A stretch of 64,000 nt of DNA from Poindextera sp036494815 (lineage in GTDB: Bacteria > Pseudomonadota > Alphaproteobacteria > Caulobacterales > Caulobacteraceae), in the NCBI GenBank assembly GCA_036494815.1, contig DASXNV010000033.1, forward strand, positions 1 to 64,000, read 5' to 3'. Every line of letters begins with the position of its first letter. Within the stretch, counting starts at the first letter, position 1. Below are positions 16,698 to 24,977 of the stretch, piece after piece. The position numbers and the translations under genes are program-made. Under the pieces are notes generated by a model. The model did no database searches. It saw only the letters and a program-made list of their open reading frames with translations, and was not told where the DNA came from.

Positions 16698-16815
16698 GCA
16701 CCACTAACGGCTATGCGGCATGGCCGTTCATCTTGACGCCGGCATGCTCCGTAGCCTTGGCGCCGTCGGCGAATTGGGCGGAGCTGCGATGGTGTCGCGC
16801 CAGCGCCTGGTGGCT

Positions 16816-18468
16816 TCAGGACGGCTTCAGCAGACGATCGATCGCCGTCTGCGCCTCACCTTGGATCTGTCGCAAATGGCTCTGGCCCAGGAAGCTCTCG
16901 GCATAGATCTTATAGACGTTCTCGGTGCCAGAGGGCCGGGCGGCGAACCAGCCGTTCTTGGCCGTGACCTTGATCCCGCCAATGGGCTCATCGTTGCCCG
17001 GCGCGCGGGTCAGCACGGCTTCGATGGCTTCCCCGCCGAGTTCCTTGGCGCTGAACTGCTCCGGCTTGAGCTGGCCCAGCTTCTTCTTCTCCTCCGGCGA
17101 GGTCGCCACATCGATCCGCTGATAGAAGGACTGGCCCAGATCGTGGGTGACGGACTGAAAGTACTTGTCGGGCGCTGAACCCGTACGCGCGCAGATCTCC
17201 GCCGCCAGCAGGCCCAGGATCAGGCCGTCCTTGTCGGTGGTCCACACCGAGCCGTCCCGCCGCAGGAAGGAAGCCCCGGCGCTTTCCTCGCCGCCAAAGG
17301 CGAAGGAGCCGTCGATCAGGCCGGCGCTGAACCATTTGAAGCCCACGGGCACCTCGACCAGCTTGCGGCCGAGCTTGGCGGTCACGCGGTCGATCATGGC
17401 GCTGGAGACGGCGGTCTTGCCGATGGCGCTGTCCTTGCGCCAGTCGGGGCGATGGGCGTGCAGGAAGGCGATGGCGGCGGCCAGGTAGGCGTTGGGGTTC
17501 ATCAGACCGCTCGACGGGCAGACGATGCCGTGGCGGTCGGCGTCGGTGTCGTTGGCGAAGGCCACGTCGAACCGGTCGTCCATGGCGATCAGGCTGGCCA
17601 TGGCATAGGGGGAGGAGCAGTCCATGCGGATCTTGCCGTCCCAGTCGACGGTCATGAAGCGGAAGGTCGGATCGACGGCCTGGTTGACCACCGTGGCCTT
17701 GATCCCATAACGCTCGATGACCGGCTGCCAGTAGCGCACCGCCGCGCCGCCGAGCGGGTCGATGCCGATGCGCACGCCCGCAGATCTGATCGCTTCCATA
17801 TCCACCACCTGGGCGAGATCGGCCACATACGGGGTGACGTAGTCATAGTCGCGGATGCAGGCGGTCTTGCGCGCGCGCTCATAGGGCAGGCGCGAAACCC
17901 CGGAGAGCTTGGCGGTGATCAGCTCGTTGGCGGTATTCTGGATCCAGCTGGTGATGTCCACATCGGCGGGCCCGCCATTGGGGGGATTGTATTTGAAGCC
18001 GCCCTCGTCGGGCGGATTGTGCGACGGGCTGATCACGATCCCGTCCGCCAGACCGCTGGTTCGGCCGTGGTTGTAGGTCAGGATGGCGTGGGAGATAACC
18101 GGTGTCGGCGTATAGCCGCCGTGCGCATCGACCATGGTCTCCACGTCGTTGGCGGCCAGAACCTGCACCGCGCTGGCGAAGGCGGGCTCGCTCAGGGCGT
18201 GGGTGTCCATGCCCAGGAACAGCGGGCCGTCGATGCCGGCCTTGCGTCGATAGAGGCAGACCGCCTGGGTGATGGCCAGGATGTGCGCCTCGTTGAACGC
18301 TGCGGCGAAGGCGGACCCGCGATGACCGGAGGTGCCGAAGGCCACGCGCTGGGACGCGACCGCCGCATCCGGCTGAAGCGCAAAATAGGCCGTGATCAGG
18401 CGGGGTATATTGGGCAGCAAGGAGGCGGGGACAGGCTTGCCGGCGAGAGGGCTCACAGTTTCGCTCAT
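16816..18468 (-). CDS. pgm: Phosphoglucomutase (alpha-D-glucose specific)
   Basis: A 550-residue enzyme interconverting glucose-1-P and glucose-6-P, similar in length to E. coli Pgm. Motifs in order: 'AFGTSGHRGSAF' near residue 45, the phosphoserine loop 'GIVISPSHNPPDEGG' (Ser149), the Mg-binding loop 'FANDTDADRHGIV', the sugar-binding 'FGGEESAGASF' and the phosphate-binding 'ARPSGTENVYKIYAES'. Start ATG 18468 (MSETVS). It lies 128 bases after the NagB-II gene on the same strand, so it could be read from the nag promoter. However, the gap contains nested inverted repeats of GTGTCG/CGACAC (18503-18526) that may be a separate control site. Confidence 0.93.
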   Translation of the reverse strand: MSETVSPLAGKPVPASLLPNIPRLITAYFALQPDAAVASQRVAFGTSGHRGSAFAAAFNEAHILAITQAVCLYRRKAGIDGPLFLGMDTHALSEPAFASAVQVLAANDVETMVDAHGGYTPTPVISHAILTYNHGRTSGLADGIVISPSHNPPDEGGFKYNPPNGGPADVDITSWIQNTANELITAKLSGVSRLPYERARKTACIRDYDYVTPYVADLAQVVDMEAIRSAGVRIGIDPLGGAAVRYWQPVIERYGIKATVVNQAVDPTFRFMTVDWDGKIRMDCSSPYAMASLIAMDDRFDVAFANDTDADRHGIVCPSSGLMNPNAYLAAAIAFLHAHRPDWRKDSAIGKTAVSSAMIDRVTAKLGRKLVEVPVGFKWFSAGLIDGSFAFGGEESAGASFLRRDGSVWTTDKDGLILGLLAAEICARTGSAPDKYFQSVTHDLGQSFYQRIDVATSPEEKKKLGQLKPEQFSAKELGGEAIEAVLTRAPGNDEPIGGIKVTAKNGWFAARPSGTENVYKIYAESFLGQSHLRQIQGEAQTAIDRLLKPS

Positions 18469-18596
18469 GCTCGTCCGCTTCCCGTCCGTTGTTGTTTCGT
18501 GGGTGTCGCCGACACGACCCGTGTCGCTCCAGCCTTTCCCACTAGGGCCACGGTCTGGCAATGCCGAGACCCAGGCCTTCGTTCCCGCCGCCGGCC

Positions 18597-19655
18597 TCAG
18601 ACGGTTTCGGTGACCTTGTTCAGGTGCGGCGGGCGGTCCGGATCGAACCCGCGGGCAACCGACAAGGCGTTGGCCAGGCGGTAGAAGCTCTGCACGAAAG
18701 CGATCGGGGCCAGGATCGGGTGGGCCTCCAGGGTCGGCAGGGCTGTGACGCCGGGCAGGTCGCCGGCGCCGGCGGCCAGGACCTGGGCGCCCCGCTCGGC
18801 GAATTCAGTCAGCAGTTCGCCGACGCCCGCGTGGGATTCGTCGTCCTGGGCGAAGGCCAGGATCGGAAAGCCCTCTCCGACCAGGGCCATGGGGCCGTGG
18901 CGCACCTCGGCGGCGCTGAACGCTTCGGCGTGCAGGCCGCAGGTCTCCTTGAACTTCAGCGCCGCCTCCTGGGCGACTCCAAAGCCGACGCCGCGACCGA
19001 TGACGAACAGGTTGTGGGCGCGCTTCAGCCCTTCCACCCCAGCGCTCCAATTCTGGTTCCATGCGCCTTCGAGCAGGGTCGGCAGGCCAGCCAGGGCCTC
19101 CAGCAACGCCGCGTCCTCGGTCCAGCAGGCCACAAGATGGGTGATGGCGCTGAGAGCGGCTATGTATGACTTGGTCGCGGCGACGCTCAATTCGGGACCC
19201 GCGCACAGCGGGATCACCGCGTCGGCCAGGGCCGCCAGGGGCGAGTCTTCCACATTGACCAGGGCGATAACGAAGCCGCCAGCGGCCTTGGCGGCGGCGG
19301 CGGCCTGCAACAGGTCCGGGCTCTTGCCCGACTGCGAGACGGCCAGGCACAGCACGCCGGCCATGCCCAGGGTGCTGTCATACAACGACGTGACCGAGGG
19401 GGCGGTCGAGGTGGTCATCAGGCCCAGGCGGGTCTCGATCAGGTATTTGGCGAAGGTGCAGGCGTGATCCGAGCTGCCCCGGGCGATGGTGGCCACGGCG
19501 CGGGGCTGCAGGGTCCGCAGCTTGGCGGCCAAGGCCTCGACACTCGCCTGGTTGGCGACCAGTTGCTCGCGCACCACGGCGGCGGCCTGGGCCGCTTCGG
19601 CGAACATACGGGTCGCCTCGGGGGCGGGGACCTTTGACCTAACCAACGCTACCAT
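18597..19655 (-). CDS. nagB-II: Glucosamine-6-phosphate deaminase, NagB-II (SIS) type
   Basis: A 352-residue protein of two SIS domains, homologous to the isomerase half of GlmS but without the glutaminase domain. It should convert GlcN-6-P to fructose-6-P and ammonia in the cytoplasm. Seen: 'TIARGSSDHACTFAKYLIE' and 'AVSQSGKSPDLLQA' in SIS 1; 'FVIGRGVGFGVAQEAALKFK', 'HAEAFSAAEVRHGP' and the C-terminal 'RPPHLNKVTET' in SIS 2. The neighbouring nag genes and the absence of a classical NagB support this over an agaS-like role. The ATG at 19655 has GGAG directly abutting it; a TTG nine bases in is better spaced, so the start is uncertain by a few codons. 19 bases after the GntR gene: one operon. 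Confidence 0.88.
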   Translation of the reverse strand: MVALVRSKVPAPEATRMFAEAAQAAAVVREQLVANQASVEALAAKLRTLQPRAVATIARGSSDHACTFAKYLIETRLGLMTTSTAPSVTSLYDSTLGMAGVLCLAVSQSGKSPDLLQAAAAAKAAGGFVIALVNVEDSPLAALADAVIPLCAGPELSVAATKSYIAALSAITHLVACWTEDAALLEALAGLPTLLEGAWNQNWSAGVEGLKRAHNLFVIGRGVGFGVAQEAALKFKETCGLHAEAFSAAEVRHGPMALVGEGFPILAFAQDDESHAGVGELLTEFAERGAQVLAAGAGDLPGVTALPTLEAHPILAPIAFVQSFYRLANALSVARGFDPDRPPHLNKVTETV

Positions 19656-19674
19656 CTCCAGTTCAGGTCCCTAC

Positions 19675-20418
19675 TCAGGTGAGGGAATTCAGTTCGGCGA
19701 CGAAGTCGTAGGCGTCGCCGCGGTAATAGGATTGGGTGAACTCCACTGGGCGGCCATCTTTCAGGAAGCCGCGGCGCTCGATCAGCAGGCCGGCGGCCTT
19801 GTCCGGCACGGCCATCATCTCGGCCTGCTCGGCGTTGAACAGAACCGCGCGCAGGCGCTGCAGGGCGCGGGCCGGCCGGGCGCCGTATTTTTCAAGCGCG
19901 CCGTATAGCGAGGTCTCCACCACATCCGCCGAGGGCAGGCAGAAGCCCGGTACGGTGGAATATTCCAGGGCCATGGGCGCGCCATCGGCGAACCGGATGC
20001 GGTTGAAGCGATAGACCGGAGTTCCTGGGCTGAGGCCCAGGGTCATGGATTCTTCGGGGCTGACGGCGCCGGCCGAGCGGCTCAGCCATACGCTGTGCGG
20101 CGTGCGTCCACGGCTGATCATGTCCTCGGAAAAGGAGGACAGCTTGGAGAAGTTCTTCTCCACCCGGGCGGTGACAAAAGTCCCCGCACCCTGGCGGCGG
20201 GTCAACAGGCCGTCATTGACAAGCCCATCCAGCGCCTTGCGCACGGTGATGCGGGAGATCTGGAACTCTTCGGCCAGGTCGCGCTCTGGCGGCAGGGCCT
20301 CGTCGGGCGACAGCCGCTTGTCGGCGATGGCGTCGCGCAGGGCGCGCTGCAGCTGCTGATAGAGGGGGGCGCGGCTCTGTTCGTCGAGAGCGCCAATGAT
20401 ATCCGTGAACGACGCCAA
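19675..20418 (-). CDS. GntR-family (HutC type) repressor of the GlcNAc genes, copy 1
   Basis: A 247-residue regulator with an N-terminal winged helix ('PLYQQLQRALRDAI', 'LPPERDLAEEFQISRITVRK') and a C-terminal UTRA effector domain ('PVYRFNRIRFADGAPMALEY', 'LIERRGFLKDGRPVEFTQSY'). It is roughly three quarters identical by eye to the regulator at 28553. I place the start at TTG 20418 because the paralogue starts at the equivalent TTG; the longer frame to 20505 would start inside the operator array. An operator of five ATTGG half-sites lies 65 bases upstream. Expected effector: GlcNAc-6-P or GlcN-6-P, as for NagR/DasR relatives. Confidence 0.85.
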   Translation of the reverse strand: MASFTDIIGALDEQSRAPLYQQLQRALRDAIADKRLSPDEALPPERDLAEEFQISRITVRKALDGLVNDGLLTRRQGAGTFVTARVEKNFSKLSSFSEDMISRGRTPHSVWLSRSAGAVSPEESMTLGLSPGTPVYRFNRIRFADGAPMALEYSTVPGFCLPSADVVETSLYGALEKYGARPARALQRLRAVLFNAEQAEMMAVPDKAAGLLIERRGFLKDGRPVEFTQSYYRGDAYDFVAELNSLT

Positions 20419-20482
20419 GGTTTGTAGATCCTGTTCATTGCGCCGCCGAAGCGACGCGAGAGGGTTATGCCACATTGCCCGA

Positions 20483-20530
20483 CCAATGTCATACCAATAG
20501 ATCATTGGTTCGCAATTGGTTCATAATTGG
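20483..20530. promoter_or_regulatory. GntR operator array upstream of copy 1
   Basis: Five half-sites at fixed spacing: CCAAT (20483), CCAAT (20494), ATTGG (20504), ATTGG (20515), ATTGG (20526). Same-direction copies repeat every 11 bases, and the inner pair forms the inverted repeat ACCAAT-N5-ATTGGT. The same layout is found at 29367-29403 before the second GntR gene. The array lies within the likely promoter of the GntR1-nagB-II unit, so autoregulation is expected. Confidence 0.75.
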
Positions 20531-20676
20531 AGGCAAATGCGACAAAGACACGAATGGCCCAGAGAGTCAGCGCGCCGAAAAATTGACGGTCGAATAACGC
20601 CGCGCGCCGAGTGGTATTTAATTGGCCTGCGGAGCGGGTCAATCCAAGGCTTATCGACCGATTTGACGCTACGGCC

Positions 20677-22437
20677 TCATTTCGCCGGCAGCATGGCCTT
20701 CAGGTCTTCCGCCACGGCCTCGGCGCCCGGTCCCAGGATCACGTGCAGCCGCTTGGCCGCCGGGCTGACCACGCCGCGCGCGCCCAGGCGCCTGAGGCCA
20801 GGTTCGTCGATGGCGCTGGCGTCGGCCAGGACCAACCGCAGGCGACTGGAGCAGGACCCGACTTCGACTAGGTTCTCCAAACCGCCCAGGGCGGCCAGGA
20901 AGGCCGAAGACACAAGCTGTTCCGCGCGAGGCGGCTTGGCATCGACGGCGGGGGGAGGCGGCGACGGAACGGAAGCGGTCGCCGCCCCCAAGCCTTCGCG
21001 CATCTCGCGGGCCACGTCGTCGGCGATCGGGCCCACAACCACCTGCAGATCCCGCGCCGAGGGGCGGATAAAACCGCGCGCGCCCAGGGCCTTCAGGCCA
21101 GGCTCGTTCACCGCGGCCTGGTCAACCACCACCAGCCGAAGGCGGGTGGTGCAGGCGTCGATGGAGACCAGGTTGGCCGCCCCGCCCAGGGCGGCCACGA
21201 AGGCCGCGCCCCGGCCGCCGGCCGTCACCGCCGCCGCCGCTGGCGCTTCCTCGATCTCACGTCCGGGAGTCTTCAGGTCGAAGCGCAGGATGAAGAAGCG
21301 GAACAGGCCATAATAGAGGCCCGCATAGGCCAGGCCCACCGGCAGCAGCAGCAGGGGGTGGGTGGCCCGGCTGAAATTGAGCCCATAGTCGAAGGCCCCG
21401 GCGGAAAAGCCGAATCCCAGCCGCACATGCAGCGCGTCCATCAACGCCATGGCCGCGCCGGTCAGGACGGCGTGCAGGGCGAACAGCGCCGGGGCTAGGA
21501 ACATGAAGCTGAACTCGATCGGCTCGGTGACCCCGGTCAGGAATGCGGTCAGGGCCAGCGAGGCCAGCATCCCGCCCACCGCCTTGCGCCGCTCGGGCAG
21601 GGCGGTGTGGTACATGGCCAGGCAGGCCGCCGGCAGGCCGAACATCATCACCGGGAAGAAGCCGGACATGAAGGCCCCGGCGGTGGGATCTCCGGCGAAG
21701 AAGCGGTTCAGGTCGCCAGTGGCCCCGTGATAGTCGCCCAGCACGAACCAGGCGATGTTGTTGAGGATGTGATGCAGGCCGGTGACGATCAAAAGCCGGT
21801 TGAGCGCGCCATAGGTGAACAGGCCCAGGGGGCCGGCGGCCACCACCGCGCGGCTCAGGCCGTCGACGCCGTGGTCCAGATAGGTCCAGCCGGCCCCGAA
21901 GGCGAAGGCCAGGCCCAGGCCCGCCAGGCCGCTGGCGATGGGCACAAAGCGGCGGCCGCCGAAAAAGGCCAGATACTCCGGAAGCTTGATGGTTCCGAAG
22001 CGGTTATAGAAGTTGCCGCCAACCAAGCCGGACAGGATGCCGATCGGCACTCCCAGCTTGAACAGGGCCGTGGCCCTGAAATTGGCGGTGGCCAGGTCCT
22101 TGGCCTTGCCGGCCAGGCCCGCGACGACCTCCGGCGGTACGGCGATCAGCGACTGGGCGCCGTTGGTGGCCACCAGGAAACAGACCACGCCCGCCAGGCC
22201 CGCCGCGCCGTTGCCATCCTTGGCGAACCCCACCGCCACGCCGATGGCGAACAACAGGCCCAGATTGTGAAAGATCGCGTCCCCGGCCGCGGCGATGAAC
22301 GGCTGGCCGCCGAAGATGTCCGGCTGGCCCAGGCGCAGCAGAAGCCCGGCCACCGGCAACACGGCGATGGGCAGCATCAGGGCGCGGCCCAGCGGCTGCA
22401 AAGCCCCGATGATCGAATTCGCGCGAGTGTCGGCCAT
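20677..22437 (-). CDS. nagE: GlcNAc-specific PTS permease, EIIC with two EIIB domains
   Basis: A 586-residue inner-membrane transporter that imports and phosphorylates GlcNAc. Residues 1-385 are the EIIC channel of the glucose/GlcNAc family ('RALMLPIAVLPVAGLLLRLG', 'TGLHHILNN', 'GVTEPIEFSFMFLAP'). An EIIB domain follows (about 408-485) with its phosphocysteine in 'SIDACTTRLRL' (Cys429), then a Pro-rich linker and a second EIIB domain (about 508-585) with 'VEVGSCSSRLRL' (Cys529). Both keep the Cys and the 'GARG' loop. No EIIA is fused; it is supplied by the adjacent gene, 17 bases away. Having two EIIB domains instead of one is unusual. Confidence 0.9.
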   Translation of the reverse strand: MADTRANSIIGALQPLGRALMLPIAVLPVAGLLLRLGQPDIFGGQPFIAAAGDAIFHNLGLLFAIGVAVGFAKDGNGAAGLAGVVCFLVATNGAQSLIAVPPEVVAGLAGKAKDLATANFRATALFKLGVPIGILSGLVGGNFYNRFGTIKLPEYLAFFGGRRFVPIASGLAGLGLAFAFGAGWTYLDHGVDGLSRAVVAAGPLGLFTYGALNRLLIVTGLHHILNNIAWFVLGDYHGATGDLNRFFAGDPTAGAFMSGFFPVMMFGLPAACLAMYHTALPERRKAVGGMLASLALTAFLTGVTEPIEFSFMFLAPALFALHAVLTGAAMALMDALHVRLGFGFSAGAFDYGLNFSRATHPLLLLPVGLAYAGLYYGLFRFFILRFDLKTPGREIEEAPAAAAVTAGGRGAAFVAALGGAANLVSIDACTTRLRLVVVDQAAVNEPGLKALGARGFIRPSARDLQVVVGPIADDVAREMREGLGAATASVPSPPPPAVDAKPPRAEQLVSSAFLAALGGLENLVEVGSCSSRLRLVLADASAIDEPGLRRLGARGVVSPAAKRLHVILGPGAEAVAEDLKAMLPAK

Positions 22438-22454
22438 CCGGCTGGTCCTTGAAC

Positions 22455-24974
22455 CTAGGCTTGATCGTTCTTGGCGAGATTGAGCGCCCGGACCGCGGCG
22501 GCCGAGGTCTGGTTCAGCGCCCGCGTCGCCAGATCCTCGCAGGCGGCGACGGTCAAGGTGCGGACCAGCGCCTTGACTTCGGCGACCACCGCCGGGGTGG
22601 CCGACAGCTCTGTCAGGCCCAGGCCGATCAGGATCGGCACGGCGGCCAGGTCGGACGCCAGGCCGCCGCAGACCCCCACCAGCCGGCCGTGGCGTTGGCC
22701 ACCCTCGGCCGCCCGGCCGATCAAGCGCAGCACCGCCGGGTGCAGGCCGTCAACCTGGGCCGCCATCAGCGGATTGCCGCGGTCCATGGCAAGGCTGTAC
22801 TGAGCCAGATCATTGGTGCCGATCGACAGGAAATCAGCCTCGGCCGCCAGCAGGTCGGCGGTGATCGCCGCCGCCGGGGTCTCGATCATGATCCCCAGTT
22901 CGATGGCTTCGGCATAGCCCAGGGCCGCGCGCTCCTCGTCCAGGATCGCCCGCACAGCCTGCAGTTCGCTCAGGCTGGCCACCATGGGCAGCATGATCCG
23001 GCATTGGCCGCGCGGCTCGACCCGCAGGACGGCGCGCAACTGGACGCGCAGCAGCTCGGGCTCCCAGAATCCCACGCGCACGCCGCGCAGGCCCAGGGCC
23101 GGATTGTCCTCGGCCGGTATCGGCAGATATTCCACCGGCTTGTCGCCGCCCACATCCAGGGTGCGCACGATCATCGGGCGACCGCCCAAGGCATTGGCGA
23201 TGGCCTGATAGCTGGCGGCCTGCTCGGCCTCGTCGGGGGCGCTGGCGCGGTCCATGAACAGAAATTCGGTGCGCAACAGGCCGCAGCCTTCAGCCCCGTT
23301 GGCGACGGCGATCTTGGCGTCGGCCTCCGAGCCCAGATTGGCGAACACCTCGATACGCGCGCCATCGGCCATGAAACAGACGTCCTGGGCGGCGGCGTGG
23401 GCCGCCTCCCGTCGGGCGTGGCGCTCGGCTAGGGCCTGTTGCGTGCGCTCCAGTTCGGCTCGGTCCGGCGCGATGCGCAATATGCCCGCGTCGGCGTCCA
23501 GCACCAGCGGCGTGCCGTCGGAAATGGCTGTGACCCCAGGGCCGGCGGCGACCAGGGCCGGCAAGTTCATGGCCGCGGCCAGGATGGCCACGTGCGAGGT
23601 TGGGCCCCCGCGCGCGGTGCAGATCCCGGCCAGCTGGCTGGCGTCCAGGCCGATCAGCTGGGAGGGCAACAGGTCGTCGGCCAGGAGGATCGCCCCCTTG
23701 GGCAGGACGGCGGCCCGCTCGGCCTCGCCGGTCAGGGCCAACAGCACCTGGCGCTCCAGATCGATTAGGTCGTCCACCCGCTCGGCCAAGCGCGCATCGC
23801 CCACCCCGCGCAAGGTCTCCACATAGCCGCCGATGGCGTCGCGCCAGGCCTGGCCGGCGCTGGCCCCGGCCTCGATGCGCCTGCGGGCCGACCCGGTCAG
23901 TTCGGGATCTTCCAGAAAAGCCAGATGAGCGCCCAGGATCGCGCGATGGCTGCGCGGGGCGCTCTGGGCTTGGGTCACGATGCGGGCCACAACCTGGGCC
24001 AGGGCCGCATCGAGGGCCGGGATTTCGACTCCGACGCCTTTGCCGACCGGATCGACGGCGATCTGAGCGGTGACCAGACGCGCGGCGATGCCGATGGCGA
24101 GGCCGGGCGCCGCCTTGACGCCCCTCAGTTCGAACAGTAGGCCGACGGGAGGCGCGGTCGGCTGCGGCGCGGTCGGCTGCGGCGCGGCGACCGGAGCGGT
24201 GGCCGGCGCCGCCAATTCACCCATGCCGCTCTCGATCAGGGTGATCACGGCGTCCAGGGCGGATTGGGCGTCGGCGCCGCTGGCGGCGAGGGTTATGGGG
24301 TCGTGCCGGCGCACGCCCAGAGTCAGGATCCCCACCGGGCTTTTGGCGCTGGTGCGGCGGCCTCGGGCCAGCACCGCAATGTCGGCCTCGAAACCCTGGG
24401 CCAGGGCGGCGATGCGCGCCGCCGGGCGGGCGTGCAGGCCGTGGCTCAGCGGCACGATCAGGTCGCGGCTCAGTTCGACCGGTGTCACAGCATGGGCCTG
24501 GATCGCCGCCGCGCCCATGGCGCGCAGGGTCATCAGAGGCTGGCCGACTTCGATTTCACGGTCCTGGAGCCGGCCGACAATGCTGAAGGCCTCGCCATTG
24601 GTGACCAGGATCGGGGTCAGCAGGCTCTTGGCGCGCTGGGCCAGAAGATCGATGTCGAAACTGATCAGGCGATCGCCGACGCTGACCGCCTGGCCGTCCT
24701 GCACATGGACCTCAAAGCCCACGCCACCCAGGCCCACGGTCTCCAGGCCGATATGGATCAGCAGCTCGGCCCCACCTTCAGCGCGCAGGGTGACGGCGTG
24801 GCGGGTGTGATGCACGCCGATCACGTGGCCGGCGCAGGGCGCAAAGAGGGTCGAGCCGGTGGGGTCGATGGCCAGCCCGTCGCCCATCATGCGTTCGGCG
24901 AAAACCGCGTCTGGCGCCTCGTCCAGCGGCGCGACCCAGCCCTGAAGCGGGGCGCGAAGAATCAGGTCGGCCAT
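22455..24974 (-). CDS. PTS multiphosphoryl transfer protein EIIA(Glc type)-HPr-EI
   Basis: An 839-residue cytoplasmic fusion carrying phosphate from PEP to the permease next door. Residues 1-150 form a glucose-type EIIA (His74 in 'LLIHIGLETV'). Residues 170-255 form HPr (His181 in 'SHGLHARPAARI'). A Pro/Ala linker with a short repeat (APQPT twice) follows. EI takes up residues 278-839, with His461 in 'GGPTSHVAILAA' and the PEP-binding end 'GIMIETPAAA', 'DFLSIGTNDLAQY', 'VCGGLASD'. Such fusions (NagF/FruB type) are typical of sugar-specific PTS systems. It ends 17 bases before nagE and begins 3 bases after the hexosaminidase stop. Confidence 0.93.
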   Translation of the reverse strand: MADLILRAPLQGWVAPLDEAPDAVFAERMMGDGLAIDPTGSTLFAPCAGHVIGVHHTRHAVTLRAEGGAELLIHIGLETVGLGGVGFEVHVQDGQAVSVGDRLISFDIDLLAQRAKSLLTPILVTNGEAFSIVGRLQDREIEVGQPLMTLRAMGAAAIQAHAVTPVELSRDLIVPLSHGLHARPAARIAALAQGFEADIAVLARGRRTSAKSPVGILTLGVRRHDPITLAASGADAQSALDAVITLIESGMGELAAPATAPVAAPQPTAPQPTAPPVGLLFELRGVKAAPGLAIGIAARLVTAQIAVDPVGKGVGVEIPALDAALAQVVARIVTQAQSAPRSHRAILGAHLAFLEDPELTGSARRRIEAGASAGQAWRDAIGGYVETLRGVGDARLAERVDDLIDLERQVLLALTGEAERAAVLPKGAILLADDLLPSQLIGLDASQLAGICTARGGPTSHVAILAAAMNLPALVAAGPGVTAISDGTPLVLDADAGILRIAPDRAELERTQQALAERHARREAAHAAAQDVCFMADGARIEVFANLGSEADAKIAVANGAEGCGLLRTEFLFMDRASAPDEAEQAASYQAIANALGGRPMIVRTLDVGGDKPVEYLPIPAEDNPALGLRGVRVGFWEPELLRVQLRAVLRVEPRGQCRIMLPMVASLSELQAVRAILDEERAALGYAEAIELGIMIETPAAAITADLLAAEADFLSIGTNDLAQYSLAMDRGNPLMAAQVDGLHPAVLRLIGRAAEGGQRHGRLVGVCGGLASDLAAVPILIGLGLTELSATPAVVAEVKALVRTLTVAACEDLATRALNQTSAAAVRALNLAKNDQA

Positions 24975-24977
24975 CGC

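Noticed and set aside
16081..16704. Extension of the topoisomerase frame through exoD
   Set aside because: That stretch is the shadow of exoD in another frame; topoisomerase IB similarity starts after TTG 16080.
20419..20505. Longer N terminus for GntR copy 1 starting at ATG 20505
   Set aside because: The start would lie inside the operator array and the extra residues are absent from the paralogue, which begins at the equivalent TTG.
24120..24200. Short repeat in the EI-HPr linker (GCGGTCGGCTGCG-type units)
   Set aside because: It only encodes the repeated APQPT linker of the fusion protein; not a mobile or regulatory repeat.
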